A stretch of DNA of 27,233 bases from Paulinella micropora (Eukaryota > Cercozoa > Imbricatea > Euglyphida). Made by a program: the position numbers and the translations under genes. This document shows positions 1 to 10,829 of this stretch, in pieces. Under the pieces are notes generated by a model that was not told where the DNA came from, did no database searches, and was given only the letters and a program-made list of their open reading frames with translations. The stretch is from the NCBI GenBank assembly GCA_009731375.1, contig BJOX01000097.1, positions 858,422 to 885,654 on the forward strand. The letters are read 5' to 3'. Position 1 is the first letter of the stretch. Each line of letters opens with the position of its first letter.

Positions 1-73
<73 letters not shown>

Positions 74-156
74 TTGGATGGATGGATGGATGGATGGATA
101 TATGGATGGATGGATCCATGGATCAGGATTTGTTCTCTCTCTCTATCCATCCATCA

Positions 157-192
<36 letters not shown>

Positions 193-323
193 ATAAATAT
201 ATATGTAGATATAGATATATATATATATATAAGGAGAAATGATGTGAGTGATTCTAGCAGAAATATTTGGAAACCGTCCAAAGAATGGGAATTTCTCATA
301 TATGTGTGTGTGTGTGTGTGTTT

Positions 324-358
<35 letters not shown>

Positions 359-411
359 CGATATATGTATCTATATATGCATATGTATGTAATATTTCTC
401 TGTGAGTACAG
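1..411. repeat. Microsatellite-rich intron 5' of the MAP kinase exons
   Basis: The stretch holds (TC)n at 1-72, (GGAT)n at about 76-118, (TA)n at about 158-190, (TG)n at about 303-322 and (GA)n at about 324-356. Between them lie about 80 bases of ordinary sequence (230-300) in which I find no kinase-like reading frame. It ends in TGAGTACAG, a good 3' splice site, directly before the exon at 412. I read it as the 3' part of an intron of the plus-strand kinase gene, whose earlier exons lie outside the window. Confidence 0.6.
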
Positions 412-459
412 GTGGAGGAGGCATTAAGGCACAGTTACTTAGCGGAACTTCATTGCGAG
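412..459 (+). CDS. MAP kinase, penultimate exon (C-lobe end of kinase domain)
   Basis: This 48-nt, 16-codon exon reads [16 protein letters not shown]. It is bounded by CAG before 412 and GTAAAT from 460, with phase 0 at both ends. The read matches the MAPK C-lobe segment that follows the Arg-Ile of subdomain XI (family pattern V-E-x-A-L-x-H-P-Y-L-x-x-x-H/Y-D). The usual HPYL is HSYL here. Joined to the exon at 788 it runs on as EEDEPVC, the conserved acidic D/E-E-P after that helix. The catalytic core (HRD, DFG, TxY loop) is outside the window, so the subfamily cannot be stated. The assignment rests on pattern recall, not on an alignment search. Confidence 0.72.
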
Positions 460-787
<328 letters not shown>

Positions 788-1039
788 GAGGACGAGCCCG
801 TCTGCACACACTTCAAGCCACAAGACTTCTACTGGGAATATTTGAGACTAAACAAAGACGATCTGAGAGAGCTCATGACACGCGAGGCTGTTCTGTACTA
901 CCCCTTGGACTTGTACGAGGCCCCGAAGAAGAAAGAAGACACATCTGGTTTCTTGGAGCATATTAACCAAGCCAAGAAGCTGAGCCCGAAGGAGAAGAGG
1001 AAGAAGTCGAAACACAGACGGAGGTCTAGTTGGGGGTAG
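788..1039 (+). CDS. MAP kinase, last exon (C-terminal extension)
   Basis: This exon has 83 codons plus a TAG stop at 1037-1039, with acceptor TTTCGCAG and phase 0. It begins [18 protein letters not shown] and continues through [19 protein letters not shown]. It follows the MAPK C-terminal extension that packs on the N-lobe: DEP, then F-x-F/P-x, then a leucine/acidic helix x-L-K/R-E-L-x-x-x-E, then a hydrophobic-Pro end. After that comes a basic tail rich in Lys/Arg ending KHRRRSSWG, which could act as a nuclear or docking signal (inference). No intron interrupts it. The downstream DNA is a CT tract, so the 3'UTR cannot be followed. Confidence 0.75.
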   Translation, partial: EDEPVCTHFKPQDFYWEYLRLNKDDLRELMTREAVLYYPLDLYEAPKKKEDTSGFLEHINQAKKLSPKEKRKKSKHRRRSSWG

Positions 1040-1063
1040 GGTGGGAGCTAGTGATCGAGGGAT

Positions 1064-1142
<79 letters not shown>

Positions 1143-1583
1143 TTCTTCTTTCTTTCTCTCTCTCTCTCTCTCTCTCTCTCNNNNNNNNNNNNNNNNNNNN
1201 NNNNNNNNNNNNNNNNNNNNNNNNNNNNNNNNNNNNNNNNNNNNNNNNNNNNNNNNNNNNNNNNNNNNNNNNNNNNNNNNNNNNNNNNNNNNNNNNNNNN
1301 NNNNNNNNNNNNNNNNNNNNNNNNNNNNNNNNNNNNNNNNNNNNNNNNNNNNNNNNNNNNNNNNNNNNNNNNNNNNNNNNNNNNNNNNNNNNNNNNNNNN
1401 NNNNNNNNNNNNNNNNNNNNNNNNNNNNNNNNNNNNNNNNNNNNNNNNNNNNNNNNNNNNNNNNNNNNNNNNNNNNNNNNNNNNNNCCTTCTCCCCCCCC
1501 CCCCCCCCCCCTCCCCCCCCATCTCTCTCTCTCTCTCTCTCTCTGTGCTATTCAATGTTCATTATATATATATATATGATATA

Positions 1584-1617
<34 letters not shown>

Positions 1618-1619
1618 AC
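1040..1619. repeat. CT tract, assembly gap, C-run and AT tract
   Basis: (CT)n spans about 1065-1180, then a run of N at 1181-1486, then an almost pure C run (1491-1520), a short (CT)n and an (AT)n at 1563-1616. No gene is visible. The gap lies directly inside the CT tract, as expected where polymerase and assembler fail on a long dinucleotide array. Confidence 0.9.
1181..1486. other. Assembly gap (306 N)
   Basis: The sequence is entirely N. The flanks are CT on the left and C-rich on the right, so the true content is probably more low-complexity DNA. Confidence 0.99.
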
Positions 1620-2101
1620 TGGAATAACCAGTGTTGTTAGATATATTACTCAGTGTCACCCGTAATAACTCAGTGTAATTACTCAGTGTAATAACTCATC
1701 CTGCGAGGTTCAATTCAGTAGTATATTATTAACTTCTAAGAAAACCTTGCTTTCTAGCCTTAGTCAATACAGTATTCAAAATTAAATGCTGCAGCGGGCC
1801 GGAGCTTTTCAAGCCTACGGTCCTAGCTTGTTTTCAATGAATCATCTTTCCTTCATATATACAGGTATTCGGAAAGAGGTGAATAATTTATATAAAAACT
1901 GGCTTTCTTTCTGAAGTTCTTTTTGAAGTTTTTTTTTCTTTTTTTTTCTGTTATTAATATTAATATTAATATTTAAATATTAATACAATATTGTGATAGT
2001 AATCATAGTATAATTATATTAATATAATACATACCCGGCGGTAATTATTAATAGAATCCCATTAATTTAACTTTGGCATGATATTATTAATAACTCATCA
2101 A
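1620..2101. other. AT-rich unassigned DNA
   Basis: There is no supportable reading frame. A small degenerate tandem motif (ACTCAGTGT with variable spacers) occurs at about 1651-1698, and ATTAAT-rich runs near 1953-2030. It lies between the kinase gene end and the inverted repeat. Confidence 0.6.
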
Positions 2102-2468
2102 GTTATTACTGCGGACAATCAAGAGGAAAAATCTTTATCGTTTTTTAGTTAATACTCAAGATATTAATATTAACCTAACCCTAACCCTAACCCTAACTTC
2201 AATAATAAGAATTAGTGACCGGAATAAGAAATAGTACTTAATTTTTGAATTAATGTTCAAATTAAGAATTAACAAGTCAGTGTCAGTCTCAGATTCTAGA
2301 GATTATTTAATAATCTCTAGAATCTGAGACTGACACTGACTTGTTAATTCTTAATTTGAACATTAATTCAAAAATTAAGTACTATTTCTTATTCCGGTCA
2401 CTAATTCTTATTTTGAGTATTAACTAAAAAACGATAAAGTTTTTTCCTCTTGATTGTCCGCAGTAATA
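2102..2468. repeat. Long near-perfect inverted repeat (foldback/MITE-like)
   Basis: The two arms meet at a single central T at 2308. The left arm (2102-2307) and right arm (2309-2468) are reverse complements over nearly their whole length, with a few single-base differences and small indels in the A/T runs. Degenerate homology continues outward (a GTTATTAATAAT block near 2510-2524 pairs with one near 2080-2097). The left arm carries about 43 extra bases around 2160-2204 that include telomeric repeats. There is no coding capacity. I could not define target-site duplications, so whether it is a transposon or a palindrome made by repair is open. Confidence 0.85.
2171..2197. repeat. Interstitial telomeric repeat (CCCTAA)n
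   Basis: The read is TAACC(TAACCC)n, about four tandem units of the TTAGGG-type telomere repeat, lying inside the left arm of the inverted repeat and absent from the right arm. Confidence 0.85.
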
Positions 2469-3162
<694 letters not shown>

Positions 3163-3518
3163 GTTTGAACTTCGGTTGCTAGGCTTGCAGTATGTAACAC
3201 AAATCTCAGGTCAGAGGTGTGTTCTATCAGCAGCAGTGAAGTCTTGGAGCGAAAGAAGCTTTGAAACTACTCATGAAAAGTTACTGTAACTAAAGTACAT
3301 ACTAATCCTCTGCTCCTGAAAGTAAGCTTAAATTACGTACTAATCCTCTTTGTATGGCGGCTTCTTAGTAAAACTAGATCTGTAAATAACAATAATATGA
3401 AGCCACGGTTACCCTACGGCAGTAATTACTAATATTTAGCTAAAAAAGTGAAGTAATGAGAATTGATAATTAAGGTGCACTTGATCACACTTGATCGAGA
3501 ATTTCAAAAATAATTGCG
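3163..3518. other. Unassigned, probable 3' flank of the minus-strand gene
   Basis: Mixed-composition sequence with no long frame. It follows, in the minus direction, the stop codon at 3519, so it may hold 3'UTR. A short near-repeat, TACTAATCCTCT, occurs at about 3300 and 3340. Confidence 0.4.
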
Positions 3519-3815
3519 TTAGGGCATTTGTCCTGAACGGTGAAATGCCAAAATATCTTTACAAAGCCTCTCGAGCGAATAGAATGCTGCGTGATTCTGG
3601 AAGAACTTCCGTTCAACTAGTTGCCACGCAGCTCTCTCGGACGAACGGCCTTTAGCCTTCTGTCTACGGGGAGCACGGGAAGTTCGCAGGAAACGCTGTA
3701 GAATTAGCTCCATTTGATGCAAAGCGGAAGTTTGGAGACTCGTAAGTTCCAGCTTGGCTCCTCTCCCCCTTTTCTCTTCGGCCTCTACCTCCCCTTTCTC
3801 CTTGACCTCGTCCAT
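3519..3815 (-). CDS. Hypothetical terminal exon/ORF of the 3.5-4.6 kb minus-strand gene
   Basis: The frame is open for 98 codons with an ATG at 3815, or further from an upstream splice site. The predicted start is MDEVKEKGEVEAEEKRGRG and the end FHRSGQMP. It is charged and helical, and includes a basic patch with SRAPRRQKAKGR. I recognise no family. It lies downstream of the exon at 3950-4644 and could be its last exon, but the simplest junctions (acceptors near 3848, 3854 or 3812) do not join in this frame from the donor at 3949. The link is therefore unproven. It may also be a chance frame in GC-richer DNA. Confidence 0.3.
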   Translation of the reverse strand: MDEVKEKGEVEAEEKRGRGAKLELTSLQTSALHQMELILQRFLRTSRAPRRQKAKGRSSERAAWQLVERKFFQNHAAFYSLERLCKDILAFHRSGQMP

Positions 3816-3949
3816 GCTGGCCTCCTACCGTTGCAGCCGTCATCCGCTAAGTCTGGGCTGCAGAAGCACACAGGCAAGCACAGAACATGCCGACCCGGAA
3901 ATGCAGATAGATGGATAGGTGATTGGATAGACTTAGTTAGTAATTGTAC

Positions 3950-4644
3950 CCGCCATTCCAAGCTGAAGCTTGCAGTCATGGTTTTGGCGAAAAACTTTCT
4001 TGCAGGTTTTGCAGTAATGGGTAGGCTCTGCTTGCGGTGGAAGGGCAGGAGCTTGCGGTTTACCACGATGATGATCATGAGGAGAGGAAGAGGAAGAAGT
4101 GCCGTTGCTCACGGCTGTAGCAGCACGTGCTGTTTTCTTGGACGCGGTGGCACCTGTGCTGCTCGCAGCCGAGCTTGGCACGGGGCGGTTTTTCTGGGAA
4201 TGTGCAGTCAGGCCCGTAACTGCCGGAGTTGCAGTTGCGGTTGCGGTTACGGTGGCTGCACCAGGGGGTGTGGACGTGCTCTTCACCGTCATGGGCGAGG
4301 TGATACCTGCGGGTTGGCTGCTGCTGTTGTGCTGGCTGCTGTTGTCGTTGCTGCTGCGGTTACTGCCGACTGAAGCACTTGTGCTGTCCTTGCTGTGGAC
4401 CGACTGCCCCCCATCCTTGTGGTGCATAGCCTTGGTCTTGGCATGGAATTTTGCAAAGACACCCAGCAGCTGCTTACAATCCAACTCGGTGCCTGGTGGG
4501 GCTTTTTTCCACGCCTGCAGCAGTTGCTTGCCTAGGTCCTTCAACCTATCTCTCCTCTCACGCCTTGCGTTTTCTTTCTGCTCGTAAACTTTTAGGGCTG
4601 CCTTCTTAGCTTCTTTGCCCAACAACCCCCGAGTCAGCTGTTGC
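3950..4644 (-). CDS. Exon of an unidentified Ser/Thr-rich, possible zinc-binding protein
   Basis: The exon is bounded by TTTTGTCAG before 4644 and GTACAA at 3949, and is open throughout. It starts inside a protein (QQLTRGLLGKEAKK), with no ATG. First comes a basic/acidic helix (EQKENARRERRDRLKDLGK), then a compact stretch with APPGTELDCKQLLGVFAKFH. A long low-complexity Ser/Thr/Ala/Asn linker follows, then a Pro/Ala stretch. It ends in HYCKTCKKVFRQNHDCK, which looks like the start of a zinc finger (C-x2-C) cut by the intron. Compositional bias and clean splice borders argue for coding. I recognise no family. Upstream exons are not found. A downstream continuation from an acceptor at about 3851 would add a short tail ending at a TAG at 3785. 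Confidence 0.55.
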
Positions 4645-4718
4645 CTGACAAAACAGGCAAGACAGATAGTGTGAGAGAGGTAGGTGGGTAGGTTGCTTGG
4701 TAGGTAGATAAAGAGGTT

Positions 4719-4770
<52 letters not shown>

Positions 4771-5198
4771 TATTTAATCTATGGGCGTGGCATAGCTTTA
4801 AAAGCCATGAGCCTGCAATACTAGCCCCGGACAGGAACTCTCAGCACTTCACAAGCTGCACACCAACCATCCGCTCTGCTTGGTGCCAGTGCTCAGTTCA
4901 AGCCGAAAGGCAGCCAAGCCCTTGAACTGTACAGAACAACCACTAAAAAGACTCCCTCAGGGGCATGTGCCATAAGGAAATGATGGCCATCCAAGCCGAG
5001 GTCACGGGAGTTCATGCTCGTTGTGAGTTACATTCTACATCCTCGACTTCATCAACCCTTGCATCACGGCCACGGTCGGGAGTTGGTCGCCTGTTAGCCC
5101 TGCGCTGCGCGCGATCAACGGCGGACACACAGCCGTCAATATAGGAAATAGTTAGATCTGAACCCCAGGCTGAGTTGCCAGTGGCAGAGACCGTCTCC
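4645..5198. other. GATA microsatellite plus about 430 bases of unassigned unique sequence
   Basis: 4676-4770 is (GGTA)n/(GATA)n. From about 4771 to 5198 lies balanced-composition DNA that is not microsatellite and has no long frame on either strand. It sits between the end of the large minus-strand gene and the 3950-4644 exon. It could hold the 3'UTR of the former, the promoter and first exon of the latter, or an old transposon fragment. Nothing in it lets me choose. Confidence 0.5.
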
Positions 5199-5332
5199 AG
5201 GGATAGATAGATAGATAGATAAATAGATTAGATAGATAAATAGATAGATAGATAGATAGATAGATATGTAGGTAGGTAGGTAGGTAGGTAGGTAGGTAGG
5301 TAGTTAGATAGATAGATAGGTAGGTAGGTAAG

Positions 5333-5369
<37 letters not shown>

Positions 5370-5408
5370 GGATGGATGGATGGATGGATGGATGGATAGA
5401 TGGATAGA

Positions 5409-5448
<40 letters not shown>

Positions 5449-5465
5449 TAGACAGAAAGACAGAC

Positions 5466-5496
<31 letters not shown>

Positions 5497-5505
5497 CAGA
5501 TAGAC

Positions 5506-5591
<86 letters not shown>
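5199..5591. repeat. Compound GATA/GGTA/GGAT/GACA array
   Basis: Pure tetranucleotide array with switches of unit. It begins directly downstream of the stop codon of the large minus-strand gene. Confidence 0.95.
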
Positions 5592-5592
<1 letters not shown>

Positions 5593-5677
5593 TAGAACCA
5601 TTCCTTTTTCTTCTTTTGTATTCTCTCTTCCTCGACAGCTTGTAACTCCTCCCTGGTCATTCTTTTTCGTTGTTCAC
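5592..5677 (-). CDS. Large gene exon 15 (C-terminus)
   Basis: After acceptor TATCTAG the exon supplies GT to complete a Gly codon begun by exon 14. It then reads [18 protein letters not shown] followed by a Lys run and EWF, with TAA at 5592-5594. It is a highly charged helix, likely coiled coil or nucleic-acid binding (inference). It would be missed by most gene finders because (GATA)n arrays flank it on both sides. Confidence 0.65.
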
Positions 5678-6108
<431 letters not shown>

Positions 6109-6221
6109 CGTGTGGGTCGAGTTCACAACAGCCCTTTGCTTTCCCGATGATAGTGAGTAACAAGCCCAAGACGGCACTGCTGCTGCTGCTGCTGCTGACC
6201 GCACGTTTCTTCTGTCTTTCC
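6109..6221 (-). CDS. Large gene exon 14
   Basis: 113 nt, acceptor TACCTCTAG, donor ACG|GTATGT. In the joined frame it reads ERQKKRAV, a run of seven Ser from (AGC)n, then [22 protein letters not shown]. The short hydrophobic stretch is too short and interrupted to call a membrane segment. The acceptor region and first 30 or so bases are duplicated at 6354-6393. Confidence 0.6.
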
Positions 6222-7022
6222 CTAGAGGTAGGTAGGTAGGTAGGTAGGTAGCTGGGTAGGTGGGTAGGTGGGTAGGTAGGTAGGTAGGTAGGTAGGTAGG
6301 TAGGTAGGTAAATAAGTAGGTAGGTAGGTGGGTAGGTGGGTAGGTAGGTAGGTAGGCTGCTGACCGCGCGTTTCTTCTGCCCGATCCTAGAGGTAAGGTA
6401 AGGTAAGGTAAGGTAAGGTAAGGTAATTTAATGTAATGTAATGTAATGAAATGTAATGTAAATGCAATGTAAATGCAATGTAAATGTAATGTACATGTAA
6501 TGTACATGTAATGTACATGTAAATGTAATGTAAATGTAATGTAAATGTAATGTAAATGTAATGTAAATGTAATGCAAATGTAATGTAAACGTAATGTAAA
6601 CGTAATGTAAACGTAATGTAAACGTAATGTACATGTAATGTGCATGTAATGTACATGTAATGTACATGTAATGTACATGTAATGTACATGTAATGTACAT
6701 GTAATGTACATGTAATGTACATGTAATGTACATGTAATGTACATGTAATGTACATGTAATGTACATGTAATGTACATGTAATGTACATGTAATGTAAATG
6801 TAATGTAAATGTAATGTAAATGTAATGTAAATGTAATGTAAATGTAATGTAAATGTAATGTAAATGTAATGTAAATGTAATGTAAATGTAATGTAAATGT
6901 AATGTAAATGTAATGTAAATGTAATGTAATGTAATGTACTGTAATATAATGTAATGAAATGAAATGTAATGTAATGTATTGTAATGTAATGTAGGTAGGT
7001 AGGTAGGTAGATAGATAGATAC
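6222..7022 (-). repeat. Intron 13: GGTA, GGTAA and 5/6/11-base AATGTA arrays
   Basis: From left: (GGTA)n 6227-6355, a duplicated piece of exon 14 (6354-6393), (GGTAA)n 6392-6426, then a long (AATGTA)-type array to about 6992, in which a stretch near 6610-6795 repeats an 11-base unit. A few GGTA/GATA units end it. In transcript sense the intron starts GTATCTATC and ends TACCTCTAG. Confidence 0.75.
6354..6393 (-). pseudogene. Partial duplicate of exon 14 5' end (dead)
   Basis: It repeats the acceptor CCTCTAG and about 30 exonic bases (CAGAAGAAACG, then GCGGTCAGCAGC), with a few substitutions. It then runs into (CTAC)n without a GT donor, so it can hardly be spliced in as an exon. Confidence 0.75.
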
Positions 7023-7117
7023 CTGGCCTCGTCCTCGTTCTCCTGCCCACGTTCTGCCCGTTGTCGCTTATGCAGCGGCTGATTTGACTGCTTCGCTTTC
7101 TGGAGAGCTTGGTTGAC
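7023..7117 (-). CDS. Large gene exon 13
   Basis: 95 nt, acceptor TATGAAG, donor CAG|GTATCT. It reads VNQALQKAKQSNQPLHKRQR, then AERGQENEDEA. It follows exon 12's Gln run in phase 0 and extends a Gln/Lys-rich segment. It is an isolated complex sequence between two pentanucleotide arrays that are reverse complements of each other. Confidence 0.65.
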
Positions 7118-7521
7118 CTTCATACATACATACATACATGCCATTACATTACATTACATTACATTACATTTACATTTACATTACATTACATTACATTACA
7201 TTAAATTGCTTTACTTTACATTTACATTACATTACATTACATTACATTACATTACATTTACATTACATTACATTACATTACTTTACATTTACATTTACAT
7301 TACATTACATTACATTACATTACATTTAGATTACATTTACATTACATTACATTACATTACATTACATTTACATTACATTTACATTACATTTACATTACAT
7401 TTACATTACATTACATTACATTACATTACATTACATTACATTACATTACATTACATTACATTTACATTACATTTACATTTACATTACATTACATTACATA
7501 ATATTATATCAAACTGCATAC
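7118..7521 (-). repeat. Intron 12: (ACATT)n pentanucleotide array
   Basis: 7121-7138 is (ATAC)n. 7141-7498 is (ACATT)n with ACATTT variants. In transcript sense the intron starts GTATGCAG and ends TATGTATGAAG. Confidence 0.8.
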
Positions 7522-8512
7522 CTGCTGTGTGTTGGGCTGCGACTGTTGCTGTTGCTGTTGCTTGAGCTGATTTGGCTGAATTGACTGGATATCACCCACC
7601 CGGATCGCCGCACTTTTTTGCCGTTTCAGCGGCAGGCCGGATCCTGCGGACGGGCCGGCCTGCATGTCCCTGTGCCGCTTTTTGCGGTCAGCATCAGCTG
7701 GGCCGGCCGGCGCTGCGGGCGAGGGGGAGGAGCCGTTTCTCGGAGTTGAGCCGTTTCTCGGAGATGAGTTGGTCGCGTGGCTTGACTTGGGAGGGCCGGC
7801 ACTGGGTGACGCAGCGGTTTTGGTCGCAGGGACCCCCACCGCTGGCCTTCTGGAGTGGGCGTTGGTGGCGCTTGGCAACGCTTTTTTGCCTGAAAGAGTT
7901 GTTTGTGTAGCAGCGCGAGCTGAAGGCGAGGGCACTTCAGTCCAGTCGAAACGCTTCTTGATAGACTTGTGGCCGGGGGTGAAAGAGGAAGATGAGGAGG
8001 GTAAGGAGGAGGAGCTGGTGGTGGTGTAGGAGGAGGAGGACGAGGAGGAGGACGAAGAGGTTGAGGAAGGGCAGGGTGAGGGTGAGCCAATTAAGGCTAG
8101 AAAGGTATCGATGGAGGGAGACCGACACGGCAAGTGCGACTGGGTAGACAAATGCGAAGGGGAGGTGTGGCTGGTGGGTGTGTTTGCCGATACTTGCAGA
8201 CGGCGGACACGGCCGGCCTGTTTGACTTTGTTGAGGGCGATTGCTAGCTCTTCGCGTGATATGGTAGTCTTAGCCTCAGGCGGAGTGTCGGTGGCTCTGG
8301 GAGGAGAAAAAGGACCAAGGGGAGGGGAAGGAGGAGGAGGAGGAGGAGAAGAAGAAGAAGAGGAAGAGGATGAGGAAGAGGAAGAAGAAGAAGAAGAAGA
8401 AGAAGAAGAAGAAGAAGAAGAAGAAGAAGAAGAAGAAGAAGAAGAAGAAGAAGAAGAGGAGGAGGAGGAGGAAGGGGAGATAGAAGAAGAAGAAGAAGAA
8501 GAAGAAGAAGAA

Positions 8513-8544
<32 letters not shown>

Positions 8545-8593
8545 AGAGGAAGAGGAGGATGAGGAAGATGAAGAGGAAGAAGAGGAAGAAGAG

Positions 8594-8660
<67 letters not shown>

Positions 8661-8699
8661 CAGTAGTAGTAGAAGAAGCAGAAGAAGAAGAAGAAGAAG

Positions 8700-8731
<32 letters not shown>

Positions 8732-8738
8732 GAAGTAT

Positions 8739-8777
<39 letters not shown>

Positions 8778-8798
8778 AAGAAGAAGAAGAAGAAGAAG

Positions 8799-8876
<78 letters not shown>

Positions 8877-9121
8877 AAGAAGAAGAAGAAGAAGAAAAAG
8901 AAGACGAAGAAGAAGAAGAAGAAGAAGAAGAAGAAGAAGAAGAAGAAGAAGAAGAAGAAGAAAGGTCCGCAGAGTCTGTTGACGGTGTGGACTGCTGTGC
9001 TGACAGCAACGGCCCATCTCCAGTCATGCAGGAGGAGGAGGAGGAGAAAGAGGAGGAGAAAGAGGAGGAGGAGGAGGAGGAGGAGGAGGGTGGCGACCTC
9101 TGCGACAGCAGCATCTTCGCA
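7522..9121 (-). CDS. Large gene exon 12 (Ser/Thr homopolymers, basic Gln-rich end)
   Basis: 1600 nt, acceptor CCCCTCTAG, donor CAGCAG|GTATGC, one frame for 533 codons. It begins AKMLLSQRSPP. Long poly-Ser and poly-Thr tracts follow, encoded by (TCT/TCC)n and (ACT)n, then [21 protein letters not shown] more complex part contains REELAIALNKVKQAGRVRR, DTFLALIGS and SIKKRFDWTE. It closes with a Lys/Arg block (DRKKRHRDMQ, LKRQKSAAIRVGD) and a Gln run. The repeats stay in multiples of three, unlike those in the introns, which supports coding. The likely state is intrinsically disordered with nuclear-localisation-like basic clusters (inference). An ATG at residue 3 of this exon would allow an alternative start. 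Confidence 0.72.
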
Positions 9122-9130
9122 CTAGAGGGG

Positions 9131-9218
<88 letters not shown>

Positions 9219-9499
9219 TGCACAAGATGGCAACAAGGGACAAGGCACTAGAGGGGAAACCAAGGGAGCTAAGAGACACTGGAAGGGCAACAAAAGGAGC
9301 AAAATGACACAAAGGGGCAACAGAGGTGTTAAAATGGCATTAAAGGGGCAACAGAAGGAACAAAAATGGCAGTCGAGGGGCAACAGAAGGAACAAAATGG
9401 CATTAGAGGGGGAACAAAAGGAACAAAAATGGCATTAGAGGGGCAACAGAAGGAACAAAATAGCATTAGAGGTTTAGGATTGTGGCGCCAGATAAACAC
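9122..9499 (-). repeat. Intron 11: (AAT)n and about 30-base minisatellite
   Basis: 9133-9218 is (AAT)n. About 9235-9470 holds roughly eight degenerate copies of a unit with cores GGCAACAGAAGGAAC and AAAATGGCATTAGAGG. In transcript sense the intron starts GTGTTTATC and ends CCCCTCTAG. The same CTCTAATGCC text recurs in the minisatellite, so the acceptor itself resembles the repeat unit (CCCCTCTA). Confidence 0.7.
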
Positions 9500-9592
9500 C
9501 TTTTGCTGCTGATAGGCCTTTTCACTTCCTTATCCTTTTTTCCTCCTCTGCTGGGCCGGTATCGCCAGGGCACATCGGCCTTCTGCACCAAT
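9500..9592 (-). CDS. Large gene exon 11
   Basis: 93 nt, acceptor CACGGCAG, donor AAAAG|GTGTTT. It reads [20 protein letters not shown], then [10 protein letters not shown]. Phase 2 in and out, matching its neighbours exactly. It carries the end of a compact segment begun in exon 10 and then a basic stretch. Confidence 0.68.
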
Positions 9593-9602
9593 CTGCCGTG
9601 CG

Positions 9603-9665
<63 letters not shown>

Positions 9666-9702
9666 GTAGGTAGGTAGGTAGGTAGGTAGGTAGGTAGGTA
9701 TT

Positions 9703-9745
<43 letters not shown>

Positions 9746-9790
9746 GTAGGTAGATATATAGATAGGTAGGTAGGTAGGTAGGTAGGTAAG

Positions 9791-9855
<65 letters not shown>

Positions 9856-9908
9856 TGATAGATAGATCGATCGATAGATCGATAGATAGATAGATCGATA
9901 GATAAATC

Positions 9909-9941
<33 letters not shown>

Positions 9942-9990
9942 GATAGATAGATAAGAGATAGATAGATAGATAGATAGATATATAGATAAC

Positions 9991-10041
<51 letters not shown>

Positions 10042-10056
10042 ACGAATAGCTTGCAC
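9593..10056 (-). repeat. Intron 10: GATA/GGTA/CGAT array
   Basis: Nearly pure (GATA)n with (GGTA)n blocks and a GATC-containing variant zone near 9854-9910. In transcript sense the intron starts GTGCAAGCTATTCG, then (TATC)n, and ends ATCTACGCACGGCAG. Confidence 0.8.
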
Positions 10057-10217
10057 CTTCCGTCCGTGCAATGCTTCATGTAGGTCGTCCGGATCGTTCG
10101 TCCCCCTTGCTCCCCCACTCGCATCAAGGATATCATGGAACTGTGAGGGTATCTGTGCATTTCTTTGGCTGGAACGTATGCACCGACCCATCGGCACTCC
10201 CCATCAGGAAACGTTAC
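10057..10217 (-). CDS. Large gene exon 10 (compact, conserved-looking segment)
   Basis: 161 nt, acceptor TCTATAG, donor GGAAG|GTGCAA, open from its first base in the joined frame. It reads [16 protein letters not shown], then [20 protein letters not shown], then [17 protein letters not shown]. It is rich in aromatic, Gly and hydrophobic residues with no low complexity, so it is probably a folded domain that continues into exon 11 (DVPWRYRP). FPDGE plus aromatic/Gly recalls Tudor-like beta-barrels, but that is only a resemblance. I assign no family. Confidence 0.7.
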
Positions 10218-10219
10218 CT

Positions 10220-10285
<66 letters not shown>

Positions 10286-10366
10286 GGATGGATAGAGGAG
10301 ATCTGTTCTGCGTGTTCCCTGGTTTCGCTATCCAGAATAAAAATAGATAGGTAAATAGATAGGTAA

Positions 10367-10400
<34 letters not shown>

Positions 10401-10405
10401 GATAC

Positions 10406-10430
10406 TTGCTCTGCTTGTTCCTTGGTTTGG
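10406..10430 (-). CDS. Candidate 25-nt microexon c (of three)
   Basis: The core CCAAACCAAGGAAC then AAGCAGAGCAA is flanked by ATTCTGGACAG and GTATCATC. If read third in the trio it gives (Q)TKEQAEQ and ends phase 0 into exon 10. Alone it would break the frame. It may be unspliced repeat. Confidence 0.3.
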
Positions 10431-10473
10431 CTGTCCAGAATCAAAATAGATAGATAGATAGGTAAATAGATAA

Positions 10474-10536
<63 letters not shown>

Positions 10537-10537
10537 C

Positions 10538-10562
10538 TTGCTCTGCTTGTTCCCTGGTTTGG
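10538..10562 (-). CDS. Candidate 25-nt microexon b (of three)
   Basis: Same unit with CAGGGAAC in the middle, flanked by ATTCTGGACAG and GTATCTATC. It is read in the second frame of the unit when it follows copy a, and is open. Confidence 0.3.
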
Positions 10563-10601
10563 CTGTCCAGAATATCAAAATAGATAGATAGATATAGGTA
10601 A

Positions 10602-10635
<34 letters not shown>

Positions 10636-10640
10636 GATAC

Positions 10641-10665
10641 TTGCTCTGCCTGTTCCCTGGTTTGG
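10641..10665 (-). CDS. Candidate 25-nt microexon a (of three)
   Basis: First in transcript order, flanked by ATTCTGGACAG and GTATCATC, and reads PNQGTGRA from exon 9's phase 0 end. Together the three copies add 75 nt, 25 open codons. A fourth relative at 10303-10327 lacks a GT donor. Confidence 0.3.
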
Positions 10666-10708
10666 CTGTCCAGAATCAAAATAGATAGATAGATAGATAG
10701 ATAGATAC

Positions 10709-10748
<40 letters not shown>

Positions 10749-10759
10749 GATAGATAGAT

Positions 10760-10829
<70 letters not shown>

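Noticed and set aside
4623-4625. Start codon for the 3950-4644 exon
   Set aside because: The codon is TTG, not ATG, and the frame continues upstream to a 3' splice site at 4645, so it is an internal exon.
8111-9136. Plus-strand poly-Glu/Val frame
   Set aside because: It is the complement of exon 12. Flanking complex sequence reads sensibly, with splice sites, only on the minus strand.
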